From Staphylococcus sp. ACRSN (GTDB lineage: Bacteria; Bacillota; Bacilli; Staphylococcales; Staphylococcaceae), in the NCBI RefSeq assembly GCF_022346615.1, contig NZ_JAKRNS010000010.1:1-64000 (forward strand): a DNA stretch of 64,000 bases, given 5' to 3'. Position numbers and translations under genes: made by a program. Positions 7,679-17,743 of the stretch are shown here, piece after piece (position 1 is the stretch's first letter; each line of letters starts with the position of its first letter). Below the pieces are notes generated by a model. That model saw only the letters and a list, made by a program, of their open reading frames with translations, had not been told where the DNA came from and made no database searches.

Positions 7679-10480
7679 CTAGTTAATTTTTGTACTTTGT
7701 TCTAGTATCATATTTTGAACGAGTTTATGAATTTCACCGTCACCTTCAGCTGGTGCTGAACGTTGAATACGACCGTGATAACTCAAATCATATTTATCAG
7801 TTGTAAGTTCTTTTAAATATGGATAAACAAATGACCAAGCGCCTTGGTTTTTAGGTTCTTCTTGAACCCAAGCCACATTCTCAAGATTTGGCAATTCATT
7901 CAATAACGCTTTAATTTCCAAATCAGGGAAAGGATAAAGTCTTTCTACAGCTATTAAAAGAATAGACTCATCTGGATTTTTAGCTAAGTGTTCTTTTAAA
8001 TCGATAAACATTTTACCTGATGCTAAAATAACTTTCTTTACAGCATCTTTATCGTGTGATTCTGGTAAAATGGCTTCAAATTTACCAGTTGTAAATTTGT
8101 GTATTGGATCAGCAACCGTTTTATTACGTAATAAACTCTTCGGTGACATAACAACTAATGGTCTCATAGATTGTGAATCTAAGTTAGCTGCTTGAGCACG
8201 TAATAAATGGTAGTAATTACTAGAACTAGATAAATTAACAACCGTTGCGTTGTTTTCACCTGCAAGTTGTAAAAATCTTTCTAATCGTGCAGATGAATGC
8301 TCGGGACCTTGACCTTCAAATGAATGTGGTAATAATAATGTCAAACCTGAACGTTCTCCCCATTTAGCTCTCGCACTAAATAAGAAGTTGTCGAATATCA
8401 TTTGTGCCATATTTGAGAAGTCACCATATTGCGCTTCCCATATTGTCATACACCCTTTGTTTTGTACGTTATAACCATACTCAAAGCCAACTACAGCAGC
8501 TTCTGAAAGTGGTGAGTTTCGTACTTCAAACGTGGCTTTTTGATTAGGTACATGATGTAATGGTACATATTCTTCACCGGTATCTGGATCGTGTAATACA
8601 GCGTGGCGGTGGCTGAAAGTTCCGCGCTCACTATCTTGTCCAGTTAAGCGGATTGGATTGCCATTTTGTGTGATTGTCGCAAATGCTAATTGTTCTGCAT
8701 GTGCCCAATCTACTAAACCATCTTCGCTTTCAAATGGTTCTTGTCGTTTTTCAAGTACTTTACTAAGTTTTTTCAAAACATTAAATCCAGATGGATAAGT
8801 GAGCATCGCATCGTTGATTTCTTTAAGTTTCTCTAAACTTACATCATCATTTTTCGTCTGAATGGGTTCAGCTAAACTTTCAGGTTTTTGCATGTCTGGA
8901 TTATCCATTTTATCGTTTTTATCAATTTTATCATGTGCAGCACGTAATGTTTTTTGTACTCCGTCTATGATTTGGTTCATTTGATCTTCAGAGATAATAC
9001 CCTCATCAACGAGTTGCTTACCGTAAAGTACATCTACAGGATCATGTTTACGAATTTCATGGTATTGTAGTGGGTTTGTTATAGATGGTTCATCCATTTC
9101 GTTATGCCCGTAACGACGATAACCAACAAGGTCAATAACAACATCTTTATGGAATTCTTTTCTAAACGCCATTGCAATTTCTATAGCTTCGATAGTAGCT
9201 TCAACATCATCAGCATTCACATGCATAATTGGAACGTCATAGCCTTTAGCTACATCCGATGAATAAGTTGTTGAGCGTCCATCATTCGGCTCAGTAGTAA
9301 AACCAATACGGTTATTTGTAATGATGTGTAATGAACCGCCTGTAGAATAACCGTCTAAATTACCTAAGTTCATAGCTTCAAAGTTGATTCCTTGACCTGG
9401 GTAAGCAGCATCACCATGAATAATAATAGGCATTGCTTTTCTGAACTCTGTTGAAACGGTACCAGATTTATATGTGTTATCTTGAGCTGCTCTTGTTTTA
9501 CCTAATACCACTGGTGACACAATTTCTAAATGGCTTGGGTTATTTGCTAGGGAAATTCGCTGTTCAATACCATAAGATTGTGTTGTCTTGACACCGCCTA
9601 AATGATATTTAACGTCTCCTGACCATCCAGAAGTTAATTGAAGGCTTCCATCTTTAGGTAAAAATTTCATTGGATCGGTATGCATGAATTCTGAAATCAT
9701 CATTTCATAAGGCTTCTCAAGTACATGTGTTAACACATTTAATCTACCTCGATGTGCCATACCAATTTGGATATTTTGAATGCCTTCGTCGCTAGCAAGT
9801 TTTAATGTTTGTTGAAGCATTGGTACAAGTGTATCTACACCCTCGATTGAAAAGCGTTTTGCGCCAACGAAGTTTTTGTGTAAATATTTTTCGAATCCTT
9901 CAACATGTGCTAATTTTTTAAATAATTCGATTTTTTGATTTTCATTTAATAAAGCTTTATATGGTGTTTCAATTCTTCTCTTCAACCATACACGTTCTTT
10001 ATTATTATTGATATGTGTATATTCAAAAGCGATTGGTCCTTTGTATCGCTTTTCCATGCGTACTATAGCTTCATAAGCATTATCATAAATATCTTTAAAA
10101 TGCTCTGAAACAATACCAGCAGAGATAGATTCAAGCGTTTCACGATCTAAATTAAAATCTTCTATACTTAATTTTGGAACATGTTCTCTTGCTGGCTTGT
10201 TGACTGGATAAATATTTGCCAATAAATGCCCATATTGACGAATATTATCAATCAGGCGCATTACACGTTTAATCGTGCTATCACCTTTAGCCGATTGTGA
10301 TTGATTTGATGCATTTGTTTCGATGTTTGCTTCACCGTTTTTAATTGTACTAAATAGGACTTGCAAATCTTCAGGGACTGAAGTAGGATCGTTCAGATAA
10401 ACATCGTATAAATCCAAAACATATCCAAGATTTGCCCCGAAATTCACAGGTGCCTCGGTAACCTGTTTTTCGTTGCTCAT
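7679..10480 (-). CDS. odhA: 2-oxoglutarate dehydrogenase E1 component
   Basis: 933-residue thiamine-diphosphate enzyme that decarboxylates 2-oxoglutarate and loads the succinyl group on the lipoyl arm of OdhB. Typical E1o features are visible: the short N-terminal segment, the substrate-binding stretch ([11 protein letters not shown]), the cofactor region [14 protein letters not shown] and a transketolase-like C-terminal half ([13 protein letters not shown]). GGAGGG precedes the ATG. It is first in the odhA-odhB operon, downstream of the ArlRS terminator, and a cre-like sequence sits just before the ribosome site, in line with the known catabolite repression of this TCA step. Confidence 0.97.
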   Translation of the reverse strand: MSNEKQVTEAPVNFGANLGYVLDLYDVYLNDPTSVPEDLQVLFSTIKNGEANIETNASNQSQSAKGDSTIKRVMRLIDNIRQYGHLLANIYPVNKPAREHVPKLSIEDFNLDRETLESISAGIVSEHFKDIYDNAYEAIVRMEKRYKGPIAFEYTHINNNKERVWLKRRIETPYKALLNENQKIELFKKLAHVEGFEKYLHKNFVGAKRFSIEGVDTLVPMLQQTLKLASDEGIQNIQIGMAHRGRLNVLTHVLEKPYEMMISEFMHTDPMKFLPKDGSLQLTSGWSGDVKYHLGGVKTTQSYGIEQRISLANNPSHLEIVSPVVLGKTRAAQDNTYKSGTVSTEFRKAMPIIIHGDAAYPGQGINFEAMNLGNLDGYSTGGSLHIITNNRIGFTTEPNDGRSTTYSSDVAKGYDVPIMHVNADDVEATIEAIEIAMAFRKEFHKDVVIDLVGYRRYGHNEMDEPSITNPLQYHEIRKHDPVDVLYGKQLVDEGIISEDQMNQIIDGVQKTLRAAHDKIDKNDKMDNPDMQKPESLAEPIQTKNDDVSLEKLKEINDAMLTYPSGFNVLKKLSKVLEKRQEPFESEDGLVDWAHAEQLAFATITQNGNPIRLTGQDSERGTFSHRHAVLHDPDTGEEYVPLHHVPNQKATFEVRNSPLSEAAVVGFEYGYNVQNKGCMTIWEAQYGDFSNMAQMIFDNFLFSARAKWGERSGLTLLLPHSFEGQGPEHSSARLERFLQLAGENNATVVNLSSSSNYYHLLRAQAANLDSQSMRPLVVMSPKSLLRNKTVADPIHKFTTGKFEAILPESHDKDAVKKVILASGKMFIDLKEHLAKNPDESILLIAVERLYPFPDLEIKALLNELPNLENVAWVQEEPKNQGAWSFVYPYLKELTTDKYDLSYHGRIQRSAPAEGDGEIHKLVQNMILEQSTKIN

Positions 10481-10501
10481 TTTACACCCTCCACAAAATA
10501 G

Positions 10502-10515
10502 TTGAAACGCTTACA
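10502..10515. promoter_or_regulatory. cre-like site in the odhA leader
   Basis: TTGAAACGCTTACA matches the cre consensus except at positions 2 and 3; equally, it looks like a strong cre with one base deleted. It lies 21 bp before the odhA start, a road-block position for CcpA. CcpA control of odhAB is expected from staphylococcal physiology, but this site is imperfect. Confidence 0.4.
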
Positions 10516-10571
10516 CAACAATAATAGCATTAAATTTATTCAAATTAAAGTACCAATAAGGCACTAATGTG

Positions 10572-10609
10572 AAAAAAGCAGAACCTTATATAAAATGGCT
10601 CTGCTTTTT
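10572..10609 (-). terminator. Terminator between arlS and odhA
   Basis: Hairpin AAAAAGCAGA-x-CC against GG-x-TCTGCTTTTT with U-rich ends on both strands, 67 nt past the arlS stop, separating the ArlRS and OdhAB units. Confidence 0.85.
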
Positions 10610-10675
10610 GTTATTTTCATTTAATAGTGTAACATATAATTTTTAGCCAATTAATAGTTGCGGGCTACGCACGGA

Positions 10676-12031
10676 TTAAAATACTATCCTAAAAGTGGTG
10701 TATTTCCCTATATCGCTTTCGACTTGTATTGTACCATTGTTCAATTCTATTATTTTCTTCGCAATTGAAAGCCCTAGTCCATTTCCACCTAATTTTCGAG
10801 AACGAGATTTATCTACTCTATAAAATCGATCAAATATAAATTCAATGTCTTCTTTTGGTATACCAACACCATGATCTGTGATTTCAATAGATATTTGTTT
10901 ATTTTTTAAATTAGTTTGAATATGAATATATTTATTGATTTGGTCATACTTCATTGCATTATCAATAAAGATAATTAAAACTTGTTCTAATTGATAACGG
11001 TCAATTTTTATATTTAATGGTTTTGAGTAAGGTTCGAATTCAAATGTATAATCATGATGTAGTTGTTCGAGTGATTTGATACGCGATGCAATTTCATGGT
11101 TGATTTCTACATTTTCTAATTCTTTGAATTTAGTATTTGTATTATCCTTTGTTAATAAAAGTAATTCCTCGACTAGTTTTGTAATACGCTCCATTTCTTC
11201 TAATGAAATATCTAAAGATTCTTCTAAGATGGCAGCGTCTTTTTTTCCCCATCGTTGAATTAAGTTTAAATGTCCTTGAATAATTTGTAACGGCGTTCTT
11301 AGCTCATGAGAGGCATCTTCAACAAATTGTCTTTGTTGGTTGAATGATTCCTCTAATTGGTACATCATAGCGTTAAAAGTAACGATTAAGTTATCCGTTT
11401 CTTCATAATTTGTAGTCAGTTCTACTTTTTCTTGGAAACCATCACGACGAATTTGTTGCATCTTATTAGACATTAATATGAGTGGCTTTGTAATTTGTGA
11501 TGAAAAGAAATAACTAATAATTGCTGTGATAAATGTTGCTATAACACCGAAGATTAATGCAATAAAATATAATGAGCTTACAAGGGCATTATAATCTTCT
11601 AAAGAATGAACGATGATGCTATAGCCTTGAAAGTTTGGCATATCGATATGTCTTGTAATGACTAGATATTCGTTATTATGTTCTGTTTTTGCAACAACAT
11701 GATTAATATCTGTTTTTTGCAATTTTGGAGAAACATCAATTGAATGAGTGTTAGAGGTTTCTATTATTTTTTTTCCATCTTCATTAAAAAGCATGACTTT
11801 CTGAAAATTACCTAATGCAGCATTTAAATCTAGTGGTGTTATTTCAGATAATCGCTTAGTATCAAATAGTTTTTGTATATCTTCAGAACTTCTCTCAGCC
11901 TCATCTAATTCATTATGCCTAAGTGAACTACTTAAGAAAAATATAATGATAATACTGAAAAAGAAAATTGTTAAGAATGTAATCGTAGTTGTGATGATCA
12001 TCCATTTTGTGCGTAATTTTCTTTGCTTCAT
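10676..12031 (-). CDS. arlS: Sensor histidine kinase ArlS
   Basis: 451-residue membrane kinase partner of ArlR, which controls adhesion, autolysis and virulence genes in S. aureus. Visible order: transmembrane helix 1 (about 11-34), extracytoplasmic sensor region, transmembrane helix 2 (about 152-176), HAMP linker, the phospho-acceptor His242 in SHELRTP, and the HATPase_c domain with the N box (FIDNAMKYD), G1 (DHGVGIP), F box and G2 (GNGLGLSIA). It overlaps arlR by 4 bases. Family role is well known in S. aureus; here it is inferred from similarity and order. Confidence 0.95.
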   Translation of the reverse strand: MKQRKLRTKWMIITTTITFLTIFFFSIIIIFFLSSSLRHNELDEAERSSEDIQKLFDTKRLSEITPLDLNAALGNFQKVMLFNEDGKKIIETSNTHSIDVSPKLQKTDINHVVAKTEHNNEYLVITRHIDMPNFQGYSIIVHSLEDYNALVSSLYFIALIFGVIATFITAIISYFFSSQITKPLILMSNKMQQIRRDGFQEKVELTTNYEETDNLIVTFNAMMYQLEESFNQQRQFVEDASHELRTPLQIIQGHLNLIQRWGKKDAAILEESLDISLEEMERITKLVEELLLLTKDNTNTKFKELENVEINHEIASRIKSLEQLHHDYTFEFEPYSKPLNIKIDRYQLEQVLIIFIDNAMKYDQINKYIHIQTNLKNKQISIEITDHGVGIPKEDIEFIFDRFYRVDKSRSRKLGGNGLGLSIAKKIIELNNGTIQVESDIGKYTTFRIVF

Positions 12032-12690
12032 TGTCTTATCACATACCCGACACCACGTACTGTCTCAATATACTTGTCTTTATTAAATGGTTTTAATTTA
12101 TTGCGTAGATACCTAATATATACATCAACAACGTTGGTTTCGACTTCGCTATTATAACCCCATACATCTGTTATAATTTGCTCTCTTTGCATAACGTGAT
12201 TACGATTCTCAGCAAGTAAAAAAAGTAAATCATATTCTGTTTTTGTTAAATCTAGGGCTTCCCCATCTACGGTTACTTTAAATGCTTCTTTATCTATAAT
12301 GAGTCCATTAATATCAATAACATTCTTTTTAGGTTGTCTACGTAACATTGCTCTTATACGTGCTAGTAGTTCTTCAATATCAAAAGGTTTTACAATATAA
12401 TCATCGGCACCATAATCTAAACCAGCAACTTTGTCATAGGTATCACTTTTAGCTGTGATAATAATTATAGGCGTACTCTGGCTCTGTCTAATTTGTCTAC
12501 AAATCTCTAGACCATTTATATTTGGTAACATTAAGTCTAGAAGTATCAGATCATATGTATTAGTAAGTGCCATGTCTAGGCCTAATTTACCATCATTTTC
12601 AATATCTACTATATAATTTTCATGTTCTAATTCAAGTTCGATGAAACGAGCAAGATTTTGTTCGTCTTCTACAATTAATATTTTTGTCAT
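12028..12690 (-). CDS. arlR: Response regulator ArlR
   Basis: OmpR/PhoB-type regulator of 220 residues from the ATG at 12690. The receiver domain has the acidic pocket (EDE at 8-10), the phosphorylated Asp52 in LDLML and the Lys of VKPF; the C-terminal winged-helix domain ends [12 protein letters not shown] longer frame starts with a GTG at 12699 that lies within the GAGAGGTG ribosome site, so the ATG seven bases after it is preferred. A TTAACA/GATAAT promoter lies upstream, and Fur-box-like DNA lies between it and the divergent small RNA. Confidence 0.95.
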   Translation of the reverse strand: MTKILIVEDEQNLARFIELELEHENYIVDIENDGKLGLDMALTNTYDLILLDLMLPNINGLEICRQIRQSQSTPIIIITAKSDTYDKVAGLDYGADDYIVKPFDIEELLARIRAMLRRQPKKNVIDINGLIIDKEAFKVTVDGEALDLTKTEYDLLFLLAENRNHVMQREQIITDVWGYNSEVETNVVDVYIRYLRNKLKPFNKDKYIETVRGVGYVIRQ

Positions 12691-12740
12691 ATTTTGCACC
12701 TCTCTTATATATTAAAGGAAAATAAATAATGTAGAAAGAC

Positions 12741-12769
12741 ATTATCATTATTTGTTGATAAATTGTTAA
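12741..12769 (-). promoter_or_regulatory. Predicted arlRS promoter
   Basis: On the minus strand TTAACA (12769-12764) and GATAAT (12746-12741) are 17 bases apart, about 50 bp before the arlR start codon. Confidence 0.5.
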
Positions 12770-12791
12770 TTTGATCATTTATCATTTGTAT

Positions 12792-12818
12792 TGAGAATGA
12801 ATATCATTTATAATCATT
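12792..12818. promoter_or_regulatory. Fur-box-like repeats between arlR and isrR
   Basis: TGAGAATGAATATCATTT followed by a further ATAATCATT unit resembles overlapping staphylococcal Fur boxes (core TGATAATNATTATCA). It lies 23 bp upstream of the arlR -35 and about 65 bp upstream of the isrR -35, so it could serve either promoter. Confidence 0.5.
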
Positions 12819-12883
12819 TTTATCACGTGAATATTGTTATGGAAAGCATTAAAGGAATAATTTAAAAAAATTCCAATTTCTAA

Positions 12884-12911
12884 TTGACAATTATTCTCAG
12901 TGAGGTATAAT
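12884..12911 (+). promoter_or_regulatory. isrR promoter
   Basis: Consensus TTGACA (12884-12889) and TATAAT (12906-12911) with 16-bp spacing, the strongest sigma-A promoter I see in the window. An ATTATTCTCA Fur-like half site lies in the spacer. Confidence 0.9.
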
Positions 12912-12915
12912 GTAA

Positions 12916-12936
12916 TTGAAAATGATTATCAATTCC
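12916..12936. promoter_or_regulatory. Fur box at the isrR start site
   Basis: TTGAAAATGATTATCAATT carries the core AATGATTATCA of the Fur consensus and covers the predicted transcription start, so iron-loaded Fur would block transcription. Confidence 0.8.
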
Positions 12937-13095
12937 AAACATAAGACATTCCCCCCCACACATATTTGTTCTTAGTTGGGTTAATCATTTTCATAAATAT
13001 CCCCTTTTATATGCCCGTAAAAGACTAACGTTGCGAGACGACGTGAAATATAAAAGCCGGTTTTACTTTGTAAAATCGGCTTTTATAATAAATTT
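12918..13095 (+). ncRNA. isrR: Fur-regulated small RNA IsrR (iron-sparing response)
   Basis: A plus-strand transcription unit of about 175 nt between arlR and the PAP2 gene, the place and size I recall for S. aureus IsrR. The promoter is perfect sigma-A with a Fur box on the start site. The RNA has C-rich single-stranded motifs expected for pairing with ribosome sites: seven C at 12951-12957, four C at 13001-13004 and CCC at 13014-13016. It ends in a long hairpin. Known role in S. aureus: when iron is scarce it represses translation of mRNAs for iron-using enzymes. Assignment is by synteny, Fur box and C-rich motifs, not by a search. Confidence 0.85.
13049..13095 (+). terminator. Terminator of isrR
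   Basis: Stem of about 18 bp (13049-13066 with 13070-13087; one G-T pair) with a 3-nt loop and an A/T-rich tail on the plus strand. Confidence 0.85.
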
Positions 13096-13103
13096 TGACA
13101 CAT

Positions 13104-13144
13104 AAAAAGGCAGTTAGATGATATTTTCATCTAACTGCTTTTTG
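13104..13144 (-). terminator. Terminator of the PAP2 gene
   Basis: Near-perfect hairpin with GCAGTTAGATGA against TCATCTAACTGC, followed on the minus strand by TTTTT, a few bases past the stop at 13151. It faces the isrR terminator. Confidence 0.9.
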
Positions 13145-13150
13145 AATTGT

Positions 13151-13765
13151 TTAAACTTGTAGTTTGTGTCTTAAGATTAACGTAGAAAGTACTACACAAA
13201 ATGCACCACCAATTATCCCAGCTATTATATCAGTTGGATAATGTACGCCTAAATATACACGTGATGATGAAATCATAATAATAAATAAAGCGGATAGACC
13301 TATCATAAATGCTTTTGATTTTCCTTTTAAGACACGGTTTGCGATATAAATTGAACTACCAAAAAATGCTGTCGATCCCATTGCATGACCACTAGGAAAA
13401 CTGAATCCTGAAATATCGATTAGTCTAAGTAATGTTGGTCGCTCTCTATCAAATATGTTTTTTAGTAATGGGTTCAAAGTACTAGATAAACTCATTGCAA
13501 TTGCAAAAAATAATGCTTCAATATTTAGCCGTTTAAGCATTAAATACGCTACTAGCATAAGTGATAATGTCACCATCGCCCAAACTTCTCCAACTTTGGT
13601 AAACCCTAAAAAAATCGACGTACTTATAAAACTTTCAGAAGAATAAATAAATTCATAAACTTCACTATCGATCCATTTTCCTAATCTGGATTCGTGAAAA
13701 AATGCAATGATGCCAAAGATTAATGTAAAGATAATTAATAATGAAATTCTTTTCCAACGACTCAT
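13151..13765 (-). CDS. pgpB: PAP2-family membrane phosphatase (PgpB-like)
   Basis: About 204 residues with five or six hydrophobic helices. The three lipid-phosphatase motifs are present: KNIFDRERP, then SFPSGHA, then SRVYLGVHYPTD. Such enzymes remove phosphate from undecaprenyl diphosphate or phosphatidylglycerophosphate in the membrane; which of these is used here cannot be told. The ATG at 13765 follows GGAGGTG; an upstream in-frame GTG lies within the ribosome site. It follows murG after 18 nt, consistent with a cell-envelope role. Confidence 0.85.
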   Translation of the reverse strand: MSRWKRISLLIIFTLIFGIIAFFHESRLGKWIDSEVYEFIYSSESFISTSIFLGFTKVGEVWAMVTLSLMLVAYLMLKRLNIEALFFAIAMSLSSTLNPLLKNIFDRERPTLLRLIDISGFSFPSGHAMGSTAFFGSSIYIANRVLKGKSKAFMIGLSALFIIMISSSRVYLGVHYPTDIIAGIIGGAFCVVLSTLILRHKLQV

Positions 13766-13783
13766 TGCACACACCTCCAGCTC

Positions 13784-14854
13784 TTATTTAGCATCTTTAA
13801 GTATTTTATGGAATAAATCATAACGTGTAAAACTTTCTTTGTATACACCCATTTGTTCAATGATTTTATCTCTATTTTGTTCTATTTCAAAGAGTTGTTG
13901 TTTTAAATCCTCTTCAGTTAATTTATCCTCTGGTATTGTTCGGCCAAATCCTTTAGATTCGAAATTTTTAGCATTATCTATTTGATCGCCGCGTGATTGA
14001 TCTAATCCTAATGGAATTAATAACATTGGAATTTTTAACGTTAAAAATTCATAAATCGCATTAGAGCCTGCTCTACTAATTACTGTATCTGTTATTGCTA
14101 ATAAATCTGTTAAATCATCTTTCACAAATTCAAATTGTGTATAGCCTTCTTTATCTTTTAGCGATTGATCAAGTAATCCTTTTCCAGTCAAATGTATGAC
14201 TTGATATGATTCTTGTAATGTATCTAAATTTTGTCGAATTATTTCATTTAATTTCTTACTACCTAAGCTACCACCCATCACGAGTAACACTTTTTTATTA
14301 TTTGTAAAATGTGTGAGCTGATAACCACGATTTTTATCACCTGTTTTTAAATCTTCTCTTACCGTGGCACCGACAAAATCGGCTTTGTCTTTAGGTAAAT
14401 ATTGTAGTGTATCTTCAAAGGTAGTATATATCTTTTTCGCGAATTTTAAAGAAATCTTATTTGCTAAACCGGGTGTTAGGTCTGATTCGTGAATAATTGT
14501 TGGGATTTTTAAACTTTTAGCTGCTATAACAACAGGAACAGAAACAAATCCTCCCTTAGAAAATAATAGATCGGGTTTTTCTTTTTTTAATACTTTTCGA
14601 GCATCTAAAACGCCTTTAAGTACTTTGAAAATATCTTTTATATTTTCAAGAGAAATATACCTACGTAACTTACCACTTGAAATTGCATGATATTTAACTT
14701 CTGGAAGTTGTGATTCAATCATTTCTCTTTCAATGCCATTTTTTGAACCAATGTAAAATGTCTCATGACCTTCTTCAATTGCAGTTGGTATCAAGCTTAG
14801 GTTTACGGAAACATGACCAACTGTGCCGCCTCCTGTAAAAGCGATTTTCGACAT
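13784..14854 (-). CDS. murG: UDP-GlcNAc : lipid I N-acetylglucosaminyltransferase MurG
   Basis: 356 residues, normal length. MurG adds N-acetylglucosamine to lipid I on the inner membrane face, making lipid II for peptidoglycan. The N-terminal glycine-rich loop reads GGGTVGH, the staphylococcal form of the usual GGGTGGH; the donor-binding domain shows GGSLGSKKLN, the SRAGSNAIYEF stretch and PLGLDQSRGDQ. It precedes the PAP2 gene and follows an acetyltransferase gene by 10 nt, so the three are probably co-transcribed. Confidence 0.97.
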   Translation of the reverse strand: MSKIAFTGGGTVGHVSVNLSLIPTAIEEGHETFYIGSKNGIEREMIESQLPEVKYHAISSGKLRRYISLENIKDIFKVLKGVLDARKVLKKEKPDLLFSKGGFVSVPVVIAAKSLKIPTIIHESDLTPGLANKISLKFAKKIYTTFEDTLQYLPKDKADFVGATVREDLKTGDKNRGYQLTHFTNNKKVLLVMGGSLGSKKLNEIIRQNLDTLQESYQVIHLTGKGLLDQSLKDKEGYTQFEFVKDDLTDLLAITDTVISRAGSNAIYEFLTLKIPMLLIPLGLDQSRGDQIDNAKNFESKGFGRTIPEDKLTEEDLKQQLFEIEQNRDKIIEQMGVYKESFTRYDLFHKILKDAK

Positions 14855-14864
14855 AATAAAACCT

Positions 14865-15374
14865 CTATTCTTCTAAATTTTTATAATATGCGTAAAATGG
14901 TTCTCCTTTATCATAAGGATGATAATTAATTTTAACTTCTCCTACTTTAGTAAAGCCAAATTTATTAAACAGGCCTTGAGCGCGTTTGTTTAAGGCGAAA
15001 GTATCAGTTATCATAATGTGTATATTATGGTTTAATGCCATATTAACTGCAAAATCAAATAACTTTGTAGCCGCTCCTTTATAAGTTGATGAAGCCGCTA
15101 ATCTATGAATCACATAGGCGCCACTTCTATCAACTGGCCATTCTAAATTATCATACCACTCAGATTGACTTTGGTCGACCACTATAAAAGCATAAATCAT
15201 ATCATTTTCTTCTAACACATATAACGTTTCTTTATTAATATCCTCTTCAAAGTGAATGTCTAATGGATAATGTTCATCCCATTGATTATTGTTATCTTGT
15301 TTCATGATGTCTTTAGCTTCTGCTACGATTTTTAGAATACTATCTAAATCTTGCAGCGTTGCAACTCTAATCAT
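14865..15374 (-). CDS. GNAT-family N-acetyltransferase
   Basis: 169 residues with the Gcn5-related fold: a central beta strand followed by the acetyl-CoA-binding region (VIHRLAASSTYKG, about 87-100) and a late segment typical of the family (NKRAQGLFNKFGF). The acceptor is unknown; family members modify amines on proteins, peptides or small molecules. It sits between ctpA and murG with gaps of 17 and 10 nt, as in S. aureus. Confidence 0.85.
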   Translation of the reverse strand: MIRVATLQDLDSILKIVAEAKDIMKQDNNNQWDEHYPLDIHFEEDINKETLYVLEENDMIYAFIVVDQSQSEWYDNLEWPVDRSGAYVIHRLAASSTYKGAATKLFDFAVNMALNHNIHIMITDTFALNKRAQGLFNKFGFTKVGEVKINYHPYDKGEPFYAYYKNLEE

Positions 15375-15391
15375 CTAAACACCCCTCAAGT

Positions 15392-16849
15392 TTATTTTAA
15401 CTTTTTCAATAAATTTTGTAGTACAGTATCTTCTCCGTTTGCTTTATTCACTAGTTCTTGGGTGAACTTTTCATTAGTTTTCTTATCGAATTCACCAGTG
15501 ACAGTTAAATCATTTTTGTTTTGGAATGATTTTATAGCAGATTCTAATGATTGATCGAATTTATCAGTATTATTATCTACTTTGAATCCCAATGCTGTTA
15601 AGCCAATTTTCATTGTCTTAACATTTTTATCCTTATCATTGAGTTTATAAACTTTTTTATTTGGAATTACATTTAGAGATTGATATTTAGGTTCTGCAAT
15701 TTTAACATCTGGATTAATACCTTTTCCATGAATATAATGGCCTTTTGGAGTTAACCATTTCATATTCGTGAATTTTAATAGAGAACCATCTTTAAATTCA
15801 TGCGTTGTTTGCACAATCCCTTTTCCAAATGTTTTGGTTCCAAATACTTTAGCTTTATTGTAATCCATCATTGCACCTGTAAACACCTCTGAAGCACTAG
15901 CTGATCCTTTGTTTACTAAAATGGATACATTCATGTCTTTTGCTTCTTTTAGTGCGTCATTAGGAGCTGTAATCTTTTCTTTATGATTGCCTTTTTGTAA
16001 TTGAACGACCGAATCTCCTTTATCGATGAAGATATTTGCCATCTTCACTGCCTCGTCTAATAGGCCACCAGGATTATTTCTTAAATCAATAACAATGTTT
16101 CTTATGCCGTCTTTATGTGCTTTAATTATTGCGGATTTAAGTTCACCTGAAGTGCTATTTTGAAATTTGTTAATAGTAAAGACACCAATGTTATTGTGCT
16201 TTTCGTATTCTACACTCTTAACATGAATTTTATCTCGTTTTATTGTAATTTCATGTGGTTGATTTGCTCTTTCAATTGTTAAAGTAACTTTTGTACCTTG
16301 TTTTCCTCGTACTTGCTTAACTATTGCTTCTAATGGCTTACCTTTTACAGATTTACCATTTACTTTTGTCACAATATCTTTAGGTCGTATACCTGCTTTT
16401 TCAGCTGGAGAACTTTTCATTGGGCTAGTAATTTCAATTTTATTATTTTTCTTTTGCATTTCAGCGCCTATACCAACAAAATCTCCAGAAACATCCTCGT
16501 TAAATGAAGTCGTTTCTTTTTTAGTCATATATTCAGAATAAGGATCATCTAAGTCTTTTACCATACCATCTATAGCTGATTCTGATAATTCAGAAGCATT
16601 TGTTTTTTTATAATATTCGTTATTTAATGTTTTATATACTTGTTGTACCTTTTGCATTTCAGCGCGTTGTTCACCATTTAATCCGCTAGTCCAATGGCTA
16701 ATTGCAATTGTCGCAAATACAGTTATGATTGCTGTTGCGATTATTGTAGTCAGTAATAATAAAATCAGTTTTCCTTTTTTGATACTTATACTTTTTCCTT
16801 GCTGCTCAGTGTGTTCATCTTGTTCTGTTACTTCTTTATTATCCGACAT
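15392..16849 (-). CDS. ctpA: Carboxy-terminal processing serine protease CtpA
   Basis: 485-residue S41 protease. One N-terminal membrane anchor (about 27-51) places the rest outside the cell. Then follow a PDZ domain (about 125-205), the protease core with the Ser318-Lys343 dyad (GSASASE and FGKG, with Gln347) and a C-terminal peptidoglycan-binding domain (about 400-470, ALGFKVDNNTD, SFQNKNDL). In S. aureus CtpA acts at the cell envelope and contributes to stress tolerance and virulence. It heads the run ctpA - GNAT - murG - PAP2. Confidence 0.93.
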   Translation of the reverse strand: MSDNKEVTEQDEHTEQQGKSISIKKGKLILLLLTTIIATAIITVFATIAISHWTSGLNGEQRAEMQKVQQVYKTLNNEYYKKTNASELSESAIDGMVKDLDDPYSEYMTKKETTSFNEDVSGDFVGIGAEMQKKNNKIEITSPMKSSPAEKAGIRPKDIVTKVNGKSVKGKPLEAIVKQVRGKQGTKVTLTIERANQPHEITIKRDKIHVKSVEYEKHNNIGVFTINKFQNSTSGELKSAIIKAHKDGIRNIVIDLRNNPGGLLDEAVKMANIFIDKGDSVVQLQKGNHKEKITAPNDALKEAKDMNVSILVNKGSASASEVFTGAMMDYNKAKVFGTKTFGKGIVQTTHEFKDGSLLKFTNMKWLTPKGHYIHGKGINPDVKIAEPKYQSLNVIPNKKVYKLNDKDKNVKTMKIGLTALGFKVDNNTDKFDQSLESAIKSFQNKNDLTVTGEFDKKTNEKFTQELVNKANGEDTVLQNLLKKLK

Positions 16850-16908
16850 TTCATCACTTCCTAATACTTATGTAAAAATTTTATATTAATTAACTTTATA
16901 AAACAAAA

Positions 16909-16950
16909 AGAGCTAGGATTGAACCATATTCGATTAATCCCAACTCTCTT
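16909..16950 (-). terminator. Terminator after yozE
   Basis: Imperfect hairpin (GAG-x-T-x-GGATT against AATCC-x-A-x-CTC) followed by TTTTTGTTTT on the minus strand, about 60 nt past the yozE stop and before ctpA. Confidence 0.6.
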
Positions 16951-17007
16951 ATATGACACATTAATATTTTAATATACTTATATATATATCGACAAATATT
17001 AAGTGGT

Positions 17008-17229
17008 TTAAAATTTTAGCCATTCTGTATATTCTTCATATAAATCATCAAATACAGACATAGAAACAGTTAAATCACTTTGTGTTTCTATGTAATCAGA
17101 TAATATATGAAAGTCTTTTTCATGTCTTGGAAAAGATAAATCATCGAAAATTTGCTCTGCTAATTTCCCTTTTTCATCTTTACGACCTCGTACAGTTAAC
17201 ACAAATTGATAAAATGAATGATCTTTCAT
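17008..17229 (-). CDS. YozE/UPF0346 family small protein
   Basis: 73-residue conserved protein of Bacillales with a SAM-like helical fold ([12 protein letters not shown] at the start, [12 protein letters not shown] at the end). No enzyme motif is visible and no function is established. Its start meets the crr stop within one base, so it is translated with crr and msrBA. Confidence 0.85.
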   Translation of the reverse strand: MKDHSFYQFVLTVRGRKDEKGKLAEQIFDDLSFPRHEKDFHILSDYIETQSDLTVSMSVFDDLYEEYTEWLKF

Positions 17230-17729
17230 TAATTCATTGTCACATCAACGATTTTTGTTTCACCTTTTGTAACTGAGTTAACATCAGCAATAGAAACTGA
17301 AGTCGTATTATCAGAATTCGTGATTATAATTGGTGATATAACAGATTTTGCATTTTCTTTAATGTAGTTTAAATCAAAACGTAAAATAGGGTCTCCTATA
17401 CTTACAGAATCACCACTCTCAACTAAAATTTCAAAGCCTTCACCGTCTAATTGAACTGTATCTAAGCCAATATGAACTAATAATTCTAGTCCGTTTTCTG
17501 CTTTAAGACCTATTGCATGTTTTGTAGGAAATACATTATCGATTTTTCCTTCTATTGGAGATACAACTTCCCCTTCAGTAGGATTAATGCCAAAACCTTC
17601 ACCCATCATTTTTTGAGCGAATACTGGATCTGGAATATCTTCAATTTTCACGTATTCACCTGTGATTGGTGCAAAAATCTCACTTTCTTTATTTACTTCT
17701 TTGTTTTTACCAAATAATTTTTTAAACAT
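17229..17729 (-). CDS. crr: Glucose-specific PTS EIIA component
   Basis: 166-residue cytoplasmic IIA(Glc)-type protein that accepts phosphate from HPr and passes it to a sugar IIB domain. The phospho-acceptor is His86 (LLVHIGLDT) with partner His71 (PTKHAIG), 15 residues apart as in E. coli His75/His90. It has no fused IIB or IIC domain. Unusually for a sugar gene it sits between methionine sulfoxide reductase genes and yozE, an order conserved in staphylococci. Confidence 0.93.
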   Translation of the reverse strand: MFKKLFGKNKEVNKESEIFAPITGEYVKIEDIPDPVFAQKMMGEGFGINPTEGEVVSPIEGKIDNVFPTKHAIGLKAENGLELLVHIGLDTVQLDGEGFEILVESGDSVSIGDPILRFDLNYIKENAKSVISPIIITNSDNTTSVSIADVNSVTKGETKIVDVTMN

Positions 17730-17743
17730 AATTAGTTCGCTCC

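Noticed and set aside
12919..12975. A 17-codon ATG frame inside the isrR transcript
   Set aside because: No ribosome site precedes it and the C tract that it would encode is better explained as a pairing motif.
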